Positions 14,839-24,431 of a stretch of 64,000 bases of DNA are shown one piece after another. Within the stretch, counting starts at the first letter, position 1. Every line of letters begins with the position of its first letter. The stretch spans positions 124,001-188,000 of the forward strand of contig CAKPHH010000001.1 of assembly GCA_934157235.1 (NCBI GenBank), written 5' to 3'. The position numbers and the translations under genes are program-made. The notes under the pieces were generated by a model. It was not told the DNA's origin. It was given only the letters and a program-made list of their open reading frames with translations, and searched no databases. This DNA comes from an uncultured Bacilli bacterium. Its GTDB lineage: Bacteria > Bacillota_I > Bacilli_A > RF39 > UBA660.

Positions 14839-16869
14839 ATGGCAATTAGTGAACAAGAATTTAAGACAGAACAGAAAATTTTAAAGAAAGTTCAAAAATT
14901 ATTAGGTGACACATTATCATCATTAGGACAAGAAGTTTATGATGATGAAGAAAACTTAAAAGAATTCAAAAAGATGATGTGGGAAGACTCCACTAGTTTC
15001 GATGAAGCAGAAATGCAACAAGTAATGGCCGCAACAGCTGGAGAAGCAGAACGAGCTCTTCAAAAACAATCCTATTTCAAAAAACTATGTCAAATTAAAA
15101 ACAAGCCTTACTTTGCATCCATAATTTTTAAAGATGATGAAGGAAAAATTCATAACATTTATATTTCTCTAACTTATTTGAAAGATGATAATCTAAATAA
15201 TATTTTATACGACTGGCGTAGTCCTGTCTGCAGCCTTTTCTACGACTATGAAGTAGGACCATGTTCTTACAAAGCCCCTGGCGGTATATATGAAGGTGAA
15301 TTAAAACGTAAAAGACAATATAAAATAGAAAATAACAAACTAGTAGGTGTCTTTGACAATTCCTTAAATATTGATGATGAAGTTTTACAAGAAGTACTTG
15401 CGACTGAGTCTAGTGATAAGATGAAAAATGTTGTTAATACTATCCAACAAGAACAAAATAAAGTAATAAGAAACTTAGAAGACAATAACTTAATAGTTCA
15501 AGGAATAGCTGGTTCTGGTAAAACAACTGTTGCCCTTCATCGAATTGCTTTCTTATTATATCGTTTAAAAAACTTAACCAGTAATAATATCTTAATTTTC
15601 TCTCCAAATAATGTCTTTACAGAATACATTTCTGATGTCTTACCATCACTTGGAGAAAGTAATACTCTTCAAACTACTTTTAATGATTATCTATCATACT
15701 TTATAACCGAATATAAAAATGTCGAAACCTTCTCTGACTTTGTCTCAAGATATTATACTTATAGTGAAAAAGATCCAGAATTAGTAAAATATAAGCAAAG
15801 TGATGAAATTATTGCTGATCTAGATGCTTACTTAAAAGACTATATTGCTAAATGTAAATTTACTGAAGATATCATTGAAAATGAATTTAATGTCGTTCTA
15901 AAAGAAGAATTAAATGAAATGTTAACTTATAAATATGATCGTTTTCCATTATTTGAAAGAGTAGAAGAAATGTCTAAGAAACTATCTCAACAATTTTATA
16001 AAGGTAGTAATAAAAAAGTAAAAACATTTGGTAAACTACTAAAAGAAGCTTCTAATTTTGAAAAAGATTATAAGAAAATATATGCTGACTTCTGGCGTAG
16101 TTCTTTCTGTAAAATGCCGCTTTCTGATAGTATAATCAATTCCTTTGTCAAGAAAGATATTATTAATTATGAGGATGCCTTACTTTTCTCATACATAAAA
16201 GGTATCCTTCAAAGTTTCCCATACGAAGCAAATATTAAACAAGTAGTAATCGATGAAGCTCAAGATTATAACATGCTTCAATACATAATAATAAGCAAAA
16301 TATTTAGAAAAGCTGATTTTACTATTTTAGGAGACATCAATCAAAATATTAATCCATACTATAGTTATAAAACTCTAGAGGATTTAAGTCCTTTATTTAA
16401 AGGTGATACAAAGTACTTAGAACTATTAAAAACCTATCGTTCTTCTCCTGAAATAATTGAATATACAAATAAAATCCTTAATTTAAAACATGTTAACGCT
16501 ATCCGTAAAGATAATAATAAACCTGTAATCTTTAGAAAAAATATCTCTAACTTAAAAGAGTCTCTTCTAACCGACATAAGTACTCTTCAAAGTGAATATA
16601 AAAGTACGGCAATTATAACCAAAGATTACAAGGAGGCTGAGGAAATATATGACTTATTAAAGAATAATATCAACTTATCTTTAATTGATGCTAATACAAA
16701 AAGGTTCCAGAAGAATTTAATTGTTATACCAGCCTATATTGCAAAGGGATTAGAGTTCGATAGTGTAATTATCTATAACGATCGTAACAATTCTTATCGC
16801 AAAAACGAGAGAAACTTACTATATGTTGCTTGTACTAGATGTCAACATGAATTATATATTTATAACTAA
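14839..16869 (+). CDS. HelD/UvrD-like superfamily 1 helicase
   Basis: 676 residues. The long N-terminal region before the ATPase core is typical of HelD-like proteins. Walker A is GIAGSGKTT (about residues 221-229), Walker B is VVIDEAQDYN near 474, then GDINQNI, LLKTYRSS (motif IV type) and LLYVACTRC near the C-terminus. Superfamily 1 enzymes translocate on single-stranded DNA; Gram-positive HelD also frees stalled RNA polymerase. This one is shorter than Bacillus HelD (about 770). Ribosome-binding site AAGGAGG; the structured leader upstream may control it. Confidence 0.85.
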   Translation: MAISEQEFKTEQKILKKVQKLLGDTLSSLGQEVYDDEENLKEFKKMMWEDSTSFDEAEMQQVMAATAGEAERALQKQSYFKKLCQIKNKPYFASIIFKDDEGKIHNIYISLTYLKDDNLNNILYDWRSPVCSLFYDYEVGPCSYKAPGGIYEGELKRKRQYKIENNKLVGVFDNSLNIDDEVLQEVLATESSDKMKNVVNTIQQEQNKVIRNLEDNNLIVQGIAGSGKTTVALHRIAFLLYRLKNLTSNNILIFSPNNVFTEYISDVLPSLGESNTLQTTFNDYLSYFITEYKNVETFSDFVSRYYTYSEKDPELVKYKQSDEIIADLDAYLKDYIAKCKFTEDIIENEFNVVLKEELNEMLTYKYDRFPLFERVEEMSKKLSQQFYKGSNKKVKTFGKLLKEASNFEKDYKKIYADFWRSSFCKMPLSDSIINSFVKKDIINYEDALLFSYIKGILQSFPYEANIKQVVIDEAQDYNMLQYIIISKIFRKADFTILGDINQNINPYYSYKTLEDLSPLFKGDTKYLELLKTYRSSPEIIEYTNKILNLKHVNAIRKDNNKPVIFRKNISNLKESLLTDISTLQSEYKSTAIITKDYKEAEEIYDLLKNNINLSLIDANTKRFQKNLIVIPAYIAKGLEFDSVIIYNDRNNSYRKNERNLLYVACTRCQHELYIYN

Positions 16870-16899
16870 GATGCTAAGCTTTATGCATCTTTTTCTTTT
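16869..16899 (+). terminator. Terminator between convergent helicase and flippase genes
   Basis: Stem AGATGC / GCATCT with a 10-base loop, followed by TTTTCTTTT on the plus strand. It overlaps the 3' end of the minus-strand gene. Confidence 0.7.
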
Positions 16900-18182
16900 A
16901 GATAACTCCATACTTTATATAGTTCATATATTGTTACTACTAAAACATTTATACTAATCGCAATTATTAAGCCATAAATTCCAATCTTTAAATAGGAAAG
17001 TATAAATAATAGTCCTATTCTAGTAATCATTCCAAGAGTTGTTGCTACCATAGCGTCTTTGCTTTTACCCATCGCATCAAGGGCCGAGGCTAATGGACTT
17101 TGTATATATTGCAGTAAACATATAGGAGCAAGTATTTGCATATAACTAACTCCTTCTGTTGTATGATAGATTATTCTTAAGAAAAACTCTGGAAACAAAA
17201 CAAAAAGAATTGTTGCTGGTAGACCTATAGCCAAGGAAAAACTTATTGCTAGTTTTATTTTCTTCCTAACACTATCCTTTCTACCTCTGGTAAACTCTTT
17301 AGAAACTACCGGTAAAAGTGCCTGAGAAATTGCTAGAGTAAAAAACGATGGTAGTAATATTAAAGGCATAACATATCCTGATAATACTCCATATTCTCTA
17401 GCAATATAGCCATTACTATATCCTACACTAAGTAAGACCAAACTAAGTATAATTGGCTCTAAAAAGTATCCTACACTTCCAATTAATCTTCCCGTAGTAT
17501 TTGGTATTCCAATAGATAAACATTCTCTTACATAGCTTCTGCTTGGCCTTAAATCACTTCTTTTAATAATAGTTCCTTTAGGTAAAAATAAAAATAAAAC
17601 AACAATCGAAGCTCCTTCACTAATAATATTAGAAAGAATGATATAACAAACCGCATATTCTAATCCCTTATCAATAACAAAAGGAATACCTACAATCATT
17701 AAAATCAAACGCACAACATCTTCTAATAAATTAGAAACAACATGTGGTCCCATTCGCTCTTTGCCAAAAAAATAACTTCTCGAAATACTCGAAATACTAG
17801 TAAAAGGAATAACTAAAGCAATAGCTAAAATACCATAATAAGTCTTACTATTATTAAGTAAATTATTAGATAGAATAGGGGCGAATAATAAAATAATAAC
17901 AATAAGAATAATATTTACTAAAAGAACAACTGGTAACACCGAAAAAAATAGTTTCTTATTATTCTTAGTATCTTCTGCAATTAACTTTGCTAAAGCAACT
18001 GGCATACCTAACTGACTCAGTCCAATAAAAAGAGAAAAAGTAGGTAAGATTAACATATAAAGACCTAAACCTTCAGTCCCAATAAGTCTACTCATTATTA
18101 TTTTTATTAACATTCCGAGAATCTTAGTAAAGAATCCTCCAATTAATAATATTAACGTTGATTTAATAAATTTTTCTTTCAT
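16881..18182 (-). CDS. SpoVB/MurJ-like polysaccharide flippase (MOP superfamily)
   Basis: 433 residues with about twelve membrane spans. The start (LILLIGGFFTKILGMLIK, then SRLIGTEGLGLYML) is the hallmark of the stage V sporulation protein B / oligosaccharide flippase family, which moves lipid-linked saccharides across the membrane. Somewhat shorter than typical SpoVB (about 520), lacking the last spans. No sporulation genes are nearby, so a wall or capsule precursor role is more likely than spores. No good ribosome-binding site precedes the ATG at 18182. Single gene on the minus strand. Confidence 0.82.
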   Translation of the reverse strand: MKEKFIKSTLILLIGGFFTKILGMLIKIIMSRLIGTEGLGLYMLILPTFSLFIGLSQLGMPVALAKLIAEDTKNNKKLFFSVLPVVLLVNIILIVIILLFAPILSNNLLNNSKTYYGILAIALVIPFTSISSISRSYFFGKERMGPHVVSNLLEDVVRLILMIVGIPFVIDKGLEYAVCYIILSNIISEGASIVVLFLFLPKGTIIKRSDLRPSRSYVRECLSIGIPNTTGRLIGSVGYFLEPIILSLVLLSVGYSNGYIAREYGVLSGYVMPLILLPSFFTLAISQALLPVVSKEFTRGRKDSVRKKIKLAISFSLAIGLPATILFVLFPEFFLRIIYHTTEGVSYMQILAPICLLQYIQSPLASALDAMGKSKDAMVATTLGMITRIGLLFILSYLKIGIYGLIIAISINVLVVTIYELYKVWSYLKEKDA

Positions 18183-18344
18183 AGTAAGTTATATGAAAAA
18201 GCTAAAAATAAAATAACTCTTAACAATAAGTTGACAACAAACATTCATGTAAATTATGTAAATCGAACAAACGTGAGAAAACGTAAAAGCTATTGTAAAA
18301 TTTTTGCAAAAAACAATTCTTATCTTCCCTTTAAATATTACATG

Positions 18345-18353
18345 TGATATTCT
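18345..18353 (+). promoter_or_regulatory. Possible extended -10 promoter
   Basis: TGA plus TATTCT (18348-18353), about 22 bases before ATG 18375. A perfect TTGACA at 18231 with TATGTA 18 bases on is a second candidate start further upstream. Confidence 0.4.
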
Positions 18354-18374
18354 TTAAATAAGAGGTGGACGTAA

Positions 18375-19439
18375 ATGAACGATTTAATCAAATTATTAAC
18401 ATCGCAAGAAATAATAATAGTTTATATTGTTGCTGCCGTTGCCTGTTTTCTATACTTTATAATTTACTTAATAGATAAAAGTTATCATAAGAGGAGACAA
18501 AAACAAAATACTAGAGAATTAAATCGTCTAGTTGAAGATATAAATGCTCATATAGCAGAAGAAACAAAAAATTTAGAACCTGTTACAATTGAAGAAGAAA
18601 AGAAAGAACCATTCGTTTACGTAGAACCTGTTTTAGTAAAAGAAGAAGTTCCAGCTATTACTCCAGTAGAACCAACTATTCAGGTTGAACCAATCGTAAC
18701 TCAAGAAGAAAAAATAGAAGAAGTAAAAGAAGTAGAAAAAACAGAACCAGTAATAATTGAAAAAACAGAAGAAGAGGAAGTTACTTCAAGTATTGAAGAA
18801 TTAGTTTTAGATAGTATGGAATCTACTCCTGAGCCAGAAATAACTTATACCGCAATCGAACCAAATCCAGAACAAGCTCAAGAGGAGTTAAGAAAATTAA
18901 CTGAAGAGTTAGAAAAGGCTGAAGAAGAAACTAGAAATATTGATTTAACTAGTTATGAAGAAGCTCAAGAAAGAGATGCAATCATTAGTTTAGATGAATT
19001 ACTAAAAAAATCTAAAGAAATGTATGCTAATAATGAATTAACTCAATATGAAGATGAAGGTAATGAACCAATCAGTTTAGCTGACTTAGAAGCCAAAATG
19101 AAACAAGTGGCAGCTATAGAACCAACACCAGTTGAGTATCAAGAACCAGTTATGGAAACAATTACTGAACAAGTAGTAGAAACTCCAGTACAACAACAAA
19201 TGATTTTAGACGACTTCAATACTGTTAAGGTTGAACCAGAAAAAAGACCAGTTTATCAAGAAACATACAAGTATAAACCATCTCCAATCATTTCTCCAAT
19301 CTATGGTATTGAAAAGACTACACAACAAACAGATCTTGAGTTAGAAAATACTGCTAATTATGAAAAATTAGATGAAGAAATTAAAAAGACAAATGAATTC
19401 ATCATGTCTTTAAAAGATTTACAAAAACATTTAGATTAA
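18375..19439 (+). CDS. Membrane-anchored acidic protein of unknown function
   Basis: 354 residues. One N-terminal membrane span (about 13-33, IIIVYIVAAVACFLYFIIYL) followed by a basic patch KRRQKQ, then a long Glu/Pro/Val-rich, low-complexity region with repeats of the type VEPV and TPVE, and a helical, charged C-terminus. By topology the basic patch puts the bulk in the cytoplasm. The layout recalls cytoskeletal or division-site anchoring proteins such as EzrA or ZipA, but no family is recognised and this is only analogy. Strong AGAGGTGG site; own terminator. Confidence 0.8.
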   Translation: MNDLIKLLTSQEIIIVYIVAAVACFLYFIIYLIDKSYHKRRQKQNTRELNRLVEDINAHIAEETKNLEPVTIEEEKKEPFVYVEPVLVKEEVPAITPVEPTIQVEPIVTQEEKIEEVKEVEKTEPVIIEKTEEEEVTSSIEELVLDSMESTPEPEITYTAIEPNPEQAQEELRKLTEELEKAEEETRNIDLTSYEEAQERDAIISLDELLKKSKEMYANNELTQYEDEGNEPISLADLEAKMKQVAAIEPTPVEYQEPVMETITEQVVETPVQQQMILDDFNTVKVEPEKRPVYQETYKYKPSPIISPIYGIEKTTQQTDLELENTANYEKLDEEIKKTNEFIMSLKDLQKHLD

Positions 19440-19468
19440 CTAGGGTATCCTAGTTTTTTATTTTTTTT
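19438..19468 (+). terminator. Terminator after the acidic membrane protein
   Basis: Stem AACTAGG / CCTAGTT, loop GTAT, followed by a long T-rich tail. Confidence 0.92.
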
Positions 19469-19520
19469 CGAAAAATTGCCGGAAAAGTTCAAAATATTTA
19501 GTATTATATTATTGAGGACA

Positions 19521-19549
19521 TTGAAAAAAATACCTGAATATGCTATAAT
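19521..19549 (+). promoter_or_regulatory. Strong promoter for lipoprotein-mtaB-recD2 operon
   Basis: TTGAAA at 19521-19526, 17-base spacer, TATAAT at 19544-19549 with extended -10 TGC. Confidence 0.88.
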
Positions 19550-19579
19550 TTGATAACGAGTTGATAGGGGGAATTTTAT

Positions 19580-20254
19580 ATGAAAAAGGCTATTATTTTA
19601 ACTATTTGTATATTACTATCGGTAACTGCTTGCACTACCAAGAAAGAAGAAACTGTAGCAAATAAAGATTCTATAGAAACTAAAGAAATAACTCTAGTAA
19701 CTGAACAAGACACAACAACCATTGCAACTGATGAAGAAGTTGTCGAGTACATTGAAGATGTTACCAATGAGGTTGAAACATTAACCGAAGAAGAAAGTCT
19801 TTCTGAAAAGACTAAGCAATCTTTAAAAAAGACTTTTATCACCTTAACTGATTTCATCTTTTATGATGGAACAATCAAAGGAAAGACTTTTAAAGAATTA
19901 AGCTATGAAGCTCAAACTAAAATTCTTGAATTATATGAAAAAATAGATACGAAAATAGAAAGTGTTTTTCCAAATTATAAAGAAGAAATAAAAGATACTT
20001 CAACCAAAACTTATAGTAAAGCAAAAGAAAAAGCTAAAGAATTAAAAGAAAAAATTAAAAGTATTTATATCGAAAGAGTCGGTGAAGATACTTATCAAAA
20101 AGAAATGGATATTATCAAAAATACCAAAGATAAAGTTGTTGAAAAGACAACTCCGGTTATTTCTGATGTTAAGGATAAAGCCAAAGATACTTATACTAAA
20201 ACTAAAGATAAATTAGATGAATGGTATAAAAACTTTAAAGAAAGTAGTGAATAA
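19580..20254 (+). CDS. Lipoprotein with lysine-rich helical tail
   Basis: 224 residues. Type II signal peptide: basic start, hydrophobic core and lipobox VTAC with acceptor Cys18, so it should be lipid-anchored outside the membrane. A Thr/Glu-rich linker follows, then a long lysine-rich amphipathic helix region (repeated KAKEKAKELKEKI and TKTKDK types) like apolipoprotein-like or coiled-coil proteins. Function unknown. The mtaB start is 1 base past its stop codon, so they are coupled. AGGGGGAATTTTAT precedes the ATG. Confidence 0.85.
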   Translation: MKKAIILTICILLSVTACTTKKEETVANKDSIETKEITLVTEQDTTTIATDEEVVEYIEDVTNEVETLTEEESLSEKTKQSLKKTFITLTDFIFYDGTIKGKTFKELSYEAQTKILELYEKIDTKIESVFPNYKEEIKDTSTKTYSKAKEKAKELKEKIKSIYIERVGEDTYQKEMDIIKNTKDKVVEKTTPVISDVKDKAKDTYTKTKDKLDEWYKNFKESSE

Positions 20255-20255
20255 A

Positions 20256-21527
20256 ATGCGTAGTGTTGGAATTTTAACTTTAGGATGTAAAGTAAATACT
20301 TATGAAAGTGAGTATGTTATCAATATTCTAAAAGAACATAATTATGAAATAAAAAGTTTTGATGATGTATGTGACATCTATATAATAAATACTTGTACAG
20401 TCACAAATACTAGTGATATAAAGTCTCGTAAAATGATTAGGAATGCTATCAAAAAAAATCCTAATGCCTGTGTTGTGGCAATGGGATGTTTTATTGAAGC
20501 CAATAAGGATTATCAAATAGAAGGCTTAGACATTGTTTTAGGAAATAAAGATAAATCTAAAATCGTTGAATTACTGGATGAGTATTTTGCTAAGAAAGAA
20601 AAGATTGTAAAATTATATAATGATCCAAAAAGTCAATTTGAAGATATGTATATTACTAACTTTCCTGGACGTACTAGAGCCTTTGTCAAGATTCAAGACG
20701 GTTGTGAAAACTTTTGCTCTTACTGTATAATTCCTTTTGTCCGTGGTAAATGTCGTAGTAAAGATAAAGATAAGGTTATATCCGAAATAAATGACCTAGT
20801 AAAAAATGGTTACCAAGAAGTAGTTTTAACAGGTATTCATACCGGTAATTATGGAGTAGACTTAGATACAAACTTTGCCATTCTTTTAAAAGAACTTGTT
20901 AAAATAGAAGGACTAAAACGTCTACGTATTTCCTCAATCGAAATAACCGAATTAACTGATGAAGTACTAGAAGTACTAAAGACAAGTCCTATAATTGTTG
21001 ATCACCTACATATTCCACTTCAAGCTGGAAGTGATGAAATTTTAAAGGCTATGAATCGTAAATACAATCTTTCTTATTTCTTTGAAAAAATCAAAAAGAT
21101 AAGAGAAATAAGACCAAACATTTCTATCACGACCGATGTCATAGTAGGTTTTCCAGGCGAGACTACTGAACTATTTGAACAAACTATTAAAACTTGCCGT
21201 GACTTAGAATTTGCTAAAATCCATGTTTTCCCTTATAGTGAAAGACAAGGAACTAAAGCTATGGAACTACCAAATCATATTGAACCGACTGAAAAGAAAA
21301 GACGTGCTAGAGAATTATTATTAGTATCAAAAGAGTTAGAAATAACTTATGCTAATAAATTTTTAAATAAACAAGTTGAAGTCTTAATTGAAGAAGAAAA
21401 AGATGGTTACAGTTATGGTCATACTAGTAACTACTTACATGTAAAAATAAATAAAAAGCTAAAACATAATACTTTTGTAACTGTAACAATTACTAAAGTA
21501 GATTATCCATATTGCTTAGCAAAATAA
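20256..21527 (+). CDS. mtaB: tRNA (t6A37) methylthiotransferase MtaB
   Basis: 423 residues. N-terminal UPF0004 domain with three cysteines (LGCKVN, NTCTVT, AMGC), radical SAM domain with CENFCSYC (CxxxCxxC) near residue 150, and a C-terminal TRAM domain. It adds methylthio to t6A37 of ANN-decoding tRNAs, making ms2t6A. The start LGCKVNTYES and ITTDVIVGFPGE fit MtaB rather than MiaB or RimO. Start ATG 20256 follows the lipoprotein stop directly; the longer in-frame ATG at 20217 would run back into the lipoprotein gene. Confidence 0.92.
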   Translation: MRSVGILTLGCKVNTYESEYVINILKEHNYEIKSFDDVCDIYIINTCTVTNTSDIKSRKMIRNAIKKNPNACVVAMGCFIEANKDYQIEGLDIVLGNKDKSKIVELLDEYFAKKEKIVKLYNDPKSQFEDMYITNFPGRTRAFVKIQDGCENFCSYCIIPFVRGKCRSKDKDKVISEINDLVKNGYQEVVLTGIHTGNYGVDLDTNFAILLKELVKIEGLKRLRISSIEITELTDEVLEVLKTSPIIVDHLHIPLQAGSDEILKAMNRKYNLSYFFEKIKKIREIRPNISITTDVIVGFPGETTELFEQTIKTCRDLEFAKIHVFPYSERQGTKAMELPNHIEPTEKKRRARELLLVSKELEITYANKFLNKQVEVLIEEEKDGYSYGHTSNYLHVKINKKLKHNTFVTVTITKVDYPYCLAK

Positions 21528-21539
21528 AGGAGAAAAGAT

Positions 21540-23729
21540 ATGTCATACATTAAGGGAAATTATCGTAGAAGTATATATCAAACAAGTCAAGGTTACAACA
21601 TTGGTCTATTTAAAGTAACTGATACCGATGATGAAAAATTAGTAGACTATGTCGATCACATAATTACTTTTACCGGATATTTTCATGAACTTAATGATAT
21701 GGATACATATCTTTTTTATGGTAAATTAGTAACTCATCCTAAGTATGGTGAACAATTTCAAGTAGATAGTTATGAACGCTGTAAACCCGAAGAAAAAGAT
21801 GCTATAGTCGACTTCTTAACCTCTGGATTATTCAAAGGAATTGGTGAAAAGAAAGCTAAAGCTATCGTTGATGTCTTAGGAAAAGATACTTTAAAAATAA
21901 TTTTAGAAAATCCGGACAATCTAATTTTAATACCTGGTGTAAATAGAAAAAATATTGATACTCTACACACCAAACTTCAAGAATATGAAGCTAGTTATGA
22001 AACAATTTTAACTTTAACTGAATTAGGTTTTTCTACTAAAGATGCTATGATAGTTTATAATTTTTATAAGAATAAAACTAAAAATATAATAGATACTAAT
22101 ATATATCAAATAATTGAAGATATCTATAATATGAATTTTAAAAAAATTGATACCATCGCTTTAAAAAATGGTTTAGCTAAAGATTCTCCAATTCGTGTAG
22201 AAGCTACCATCGTCTATATCATGAATGAATTAAGTAATACCTATGGTCATAGCTATTATTTTAAAGAAGAACTTTTAACATATTTACCTCGTGTGCTTGG
22301 TCAAAATATCACAGAAGAGTTATTCTTAACATCCCTTGATAATCTCGAAAAAAATCTCCGAATAGTAAGAAAAGAAGAAAAGTATTACTTAAAAGAAATG
22401 TACGAAGCAGAAACCTTAATAACCAAACGTTTTAGAATGCTATCTCATGAAGAAGATAAAGTTATAAAAGATATTGATTTAAAAATAAAAGAGTTAGAAG
22501 AACTCCTTGGAATTACTTATAATGAACAACAGTTTCTGGCAATCAAAAATAGTATTTTAAAAAAATTCATTATCATAACTGGTGGTCCAGGTACTGGTAA
22601 AACTACTATCATGAAAGGTGTAACTGAATTATATCGTACTATTAATAAACTTGGTTATAGTGAGCTTCAAGAAAAAATCGCCCTTCTTGCTCCAACCGGT
22701 AGAGCAGCGAAAAGAATGTCTGAATCAACGCTCCTTAAAGCATCAACTATTCATCGCTTTTTAAAATGGCAAAAAGAAACAAATAAATTCCAAGTGAATG
22801 AGTACAATAAGAGTAGAGTAGAATTTGTCATAATTGATGAAGCCAGTATGATTGATACTTATTTAATGGCTAATCTTTTAAAAGGAATTTCTGCTAATTG
22901 TAAAATTGTTTTAGTAGGTGATGATCATCAATTACCATCAGTAGGTCCTGGTCAAGTTTTACATGATTTAATTGAAAGTAATAGTCTTGAAAAAGTCGAG
23001 TTAACAGAACTATATCGTCAAGGAAAAGACTCAAATATTTTAAGTCTTGCCTATGACATCAGACAAGGAAAAGTAAATGAAAAAATATTTAACATTGGGG
23101 AGGATTTAACCTTTATAAAATCAACTCCAGATCAAGTAATTGATAATATTTTAGAAATTACTGATACCTATAAAGATTTATCTTACAAAGACTTCCAAAT
23201 CTTATGCCCAATGTATAAAACAATTGCTGGTATTGATGAAATAAATAAACATGTTCAAAATCGTATCAATAAAAAGTCTAAAAATAAAAAAGAACTTCCC
23301 TATGGTGATGTTATTTATCGTGAAGAAGATAAAGTCTTACAGTTAACTAATATGCCAGATGAAAATGTTTATAATGGCGACATTGGTATAATTAAAGAAA
23401 TAAAAACTTCTCCTAAAAAAGAAATTATTATTGATTTTGATGGTAATATTGTAAAATACACGCCATCTAATTTTGCTAATTTTCGTCTAGCTTATGCTAT
23501 TTCGATTCATAAAGCTCAAGGTAGTGAGTTTGATGTTGTTGTTATTCCAATAGTCAAAAATTTCAATAAAATGCTATATCGTAAATTAATTTATACTGGC
23601 ATAACTAGAAGTAAGAAAAAATTATATTTAATAGGTGATCTTGCTTCTCTAAATTATGCCGTATCCAATGATAATGCTGATATTAGAAGAACGACAATTA
23701 AAGATTTTCTTATCTCTGGAATAAAGTAA
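21540..23729 (+). CDS. recD2: RecD2-family SF1B DNA helicase
   Basis: 729 residues, matching RecD2 of bacteria without RecBC. Helix-hairpin-helix-like region near 90-150 (GIGEKKAKAIVD, IPGVNRKNI), Walker A GGPGTGKTT near 349, LLAPTGRAAKRM, Walker B VIIDEASMID near 433, ELYRQG and SIHKAQGSEFD near the C-terminus. A 5'-3' helicase for DNA repair. Starts 12 bases after mtaB with AAAGGAG; a small membrane gene follows in the same operon. Confidence 0.93.
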   Translation: MSYIKGNYRRSIYQTSQGYNIGLFKVTDTDDEKLVDYVDHIITFTGYFHELNDMDTYLFYGKLVTHPKYGEQFQVDSYERCKPEEKDAIVDFLTSGLFKGIGEKKAKAIVDVLGKDTLKIILENPDNLILIPGVNRKNIDTLHTKLQEYEASYETILTLTELGFSTKDAMIVYNFYKNKTKNIIDTNIYQIIEDIYNMNFKKIDTIALKNGLAKDSPIRVEATIVYIMNELSNTYGHSYYFKEELLTYLPRVLGQNITEELFLTSLDNLEKNLRIVRKEEKYYLKEMYEAETLITKRFRMLSHEEDKVIKDIDLKIKELEELLGITYNEQQFLAIKNSILKKFIIITGGPGTGKTTIMKGVTELYRTINKLGYSELQEKIALLAPTGRAAKRMSESTLLKASTIHRFLKWQKETNKFQVNEYNKSRVEFVIIDEASMIDTYLMANLLKGISANCKIVLVGDDHQLPSVGPGQVLHDLIESNSLEKVELTELYRQGKDSNILSLAYDIRQGKVNEKIFNIGEDLTFIKSTPDQVIDNILEITDTYKDLSYKDFQILCPMYKTIAGIDEINKHVQNRINKKSKNKKELPYGDVIYREEDKVLQLTNMPDENVYNGDIGIIKEIKTSPKKEIIIDFDGNIVKYTPSNFANFRLAYAISIHKAQGSEFDVVVIPIVKNFNKMLYRKLIYTGITRSKKKLYLIGDLASLNYAVSNDNADIRRTTIKDFLISGIK

Positions 23730-23763
23730 TAAATATTATCCATACTAAAAATGAGGTGAGAGT

Positions 23764-23925
23764 ATGGAAATGCGAAAAGGTTTAGTAATTTCAGCAATAG
23801 TAGGAACTATGGCTGTTGTAGCCTATATGTATTTAAAAAATAATCCAGTTGTTTTATGTGAAATGAAAGAAATGGCTAAAGATATGGCCAAAAAGACATA
23901 TGACAAACTTGAAGACCTTGATTAA
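23764..23925 (+). CDS. Small single-span membrane protein
   Basis: 53 residues starting MEMRKGLVISAIVGTM. One hydrophobic segment (about 6-24) and a charged C-terminal helix ending DKLEDLD. AATGAGGTGAGAGT is a strong ribosome-binding site 5 bases before the ATG, and a clean terminator follows, so this is a real gene although short. It resembles YtxH-like small membrane proteins in layout, but no family is assigned. Last gene of the recD2 operon. Confidence 0.7.
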   Translation: MEMRKGLVISAIVGTMAVVAYMYLKNNPVVLCEMKEMAKDMAKKTYDKLEDLD

Positions 23926-23949
23926 TTGGAGAAATCCAATTTTTCTTTT
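23925..23949 (+). terminator. Terminator of the lipoprotein-mtaB-recD2 operon
   Basis: Stem ATTGGA / TCCAAT, loop GAAA, followed by TTTTCTTTT. Overlaps the stop of the small membrane gene. Confidence 0.88.
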
Positions 23950-24003
23950 GTGATAAAACAGACTTTTTTACAAATTAACTGTTTTATGCTATAAAATCTT
24001 ATA

Positions 24004-24225
24004 GAAGGCCAAAATGATGTTTTCGTGTTAAGAACAACTTGAAGACACTTATCTTAAACATATTGTTTATGGATTGTTAATTCAAAAGGGCGATGAAAAG
24101 CCATATGGTGCTGAAGTTTTTTTGACATCATTATCTTAGCAATTACTAAAGAAGATTCAAATGGAAACCAAAAAGTTTATGTTTATGACCGTAAAGGTAA
24201 TAAAACAGAGTTAAAAGATAATTAA
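24004..24225 (+). pseudogene. Frameshifted gene remnant
   Basis: Three consecutive coding-like segments lie in different frames: EGQNDVFVLRTT (from 24004), then LEDTYLKHIVYGLLIQKGDE and on to EVF, then from about 24124 DIIILAITKEDSNGNQK and VYVYDRKGNKTELKDN ending at TAA 24223-24225. No start codon or ribosome-binding site fits. A good terminator follows. It is best read as the 3' end of a decayed gene; I do not recognise the family. Confidence 0.5.
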
Positions 24226-24265
24226 AAAGAAGATGAGATTAAGAAGTCTATATCTTCTTTTTTTC
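24225..24265 (+). terminator. Terminator after the gene remnant
   Basis: Stem AAGAAGAT / ATCTTCTT with a 17-base loop, followed by seven T. Its presence supports a former gene upstream. Confidence 0.65.
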
Positions 24266-24371
24266 TTCCTAAATTTAAAAAAATGCTAAAAAAAGCATAA
24301 AACACCCTTCGAAATAATGGAAAAAATAAATAAAAATCGCCATTTTCCTCGTAAAATAAAGTAAATGAACG

Positions 24372-24400
24372 TTGAAAAAACTTCACTCTTTAGTTATAAT
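24372..24400 (+). promoter_or_regulatory. Promoter for parE-parC
   Basis: TTGAAA at 24372-24377, 17-base spacer, TATAAT at 24395-24400. This TTG is in frame with parE and could be mistaken for its start. Confidence 0.82.
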
Positions 24401-24431
24401 AATAAATAGTGAAAATTATAGGAGTGATAAA

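Noticed and set aside
24372..24431. Longer parE start at TTG 24372
   Set aside because: The TTG is the -35 box of a promoter with TATAAT 17 bases on; ATG 24432 has AGGAG.
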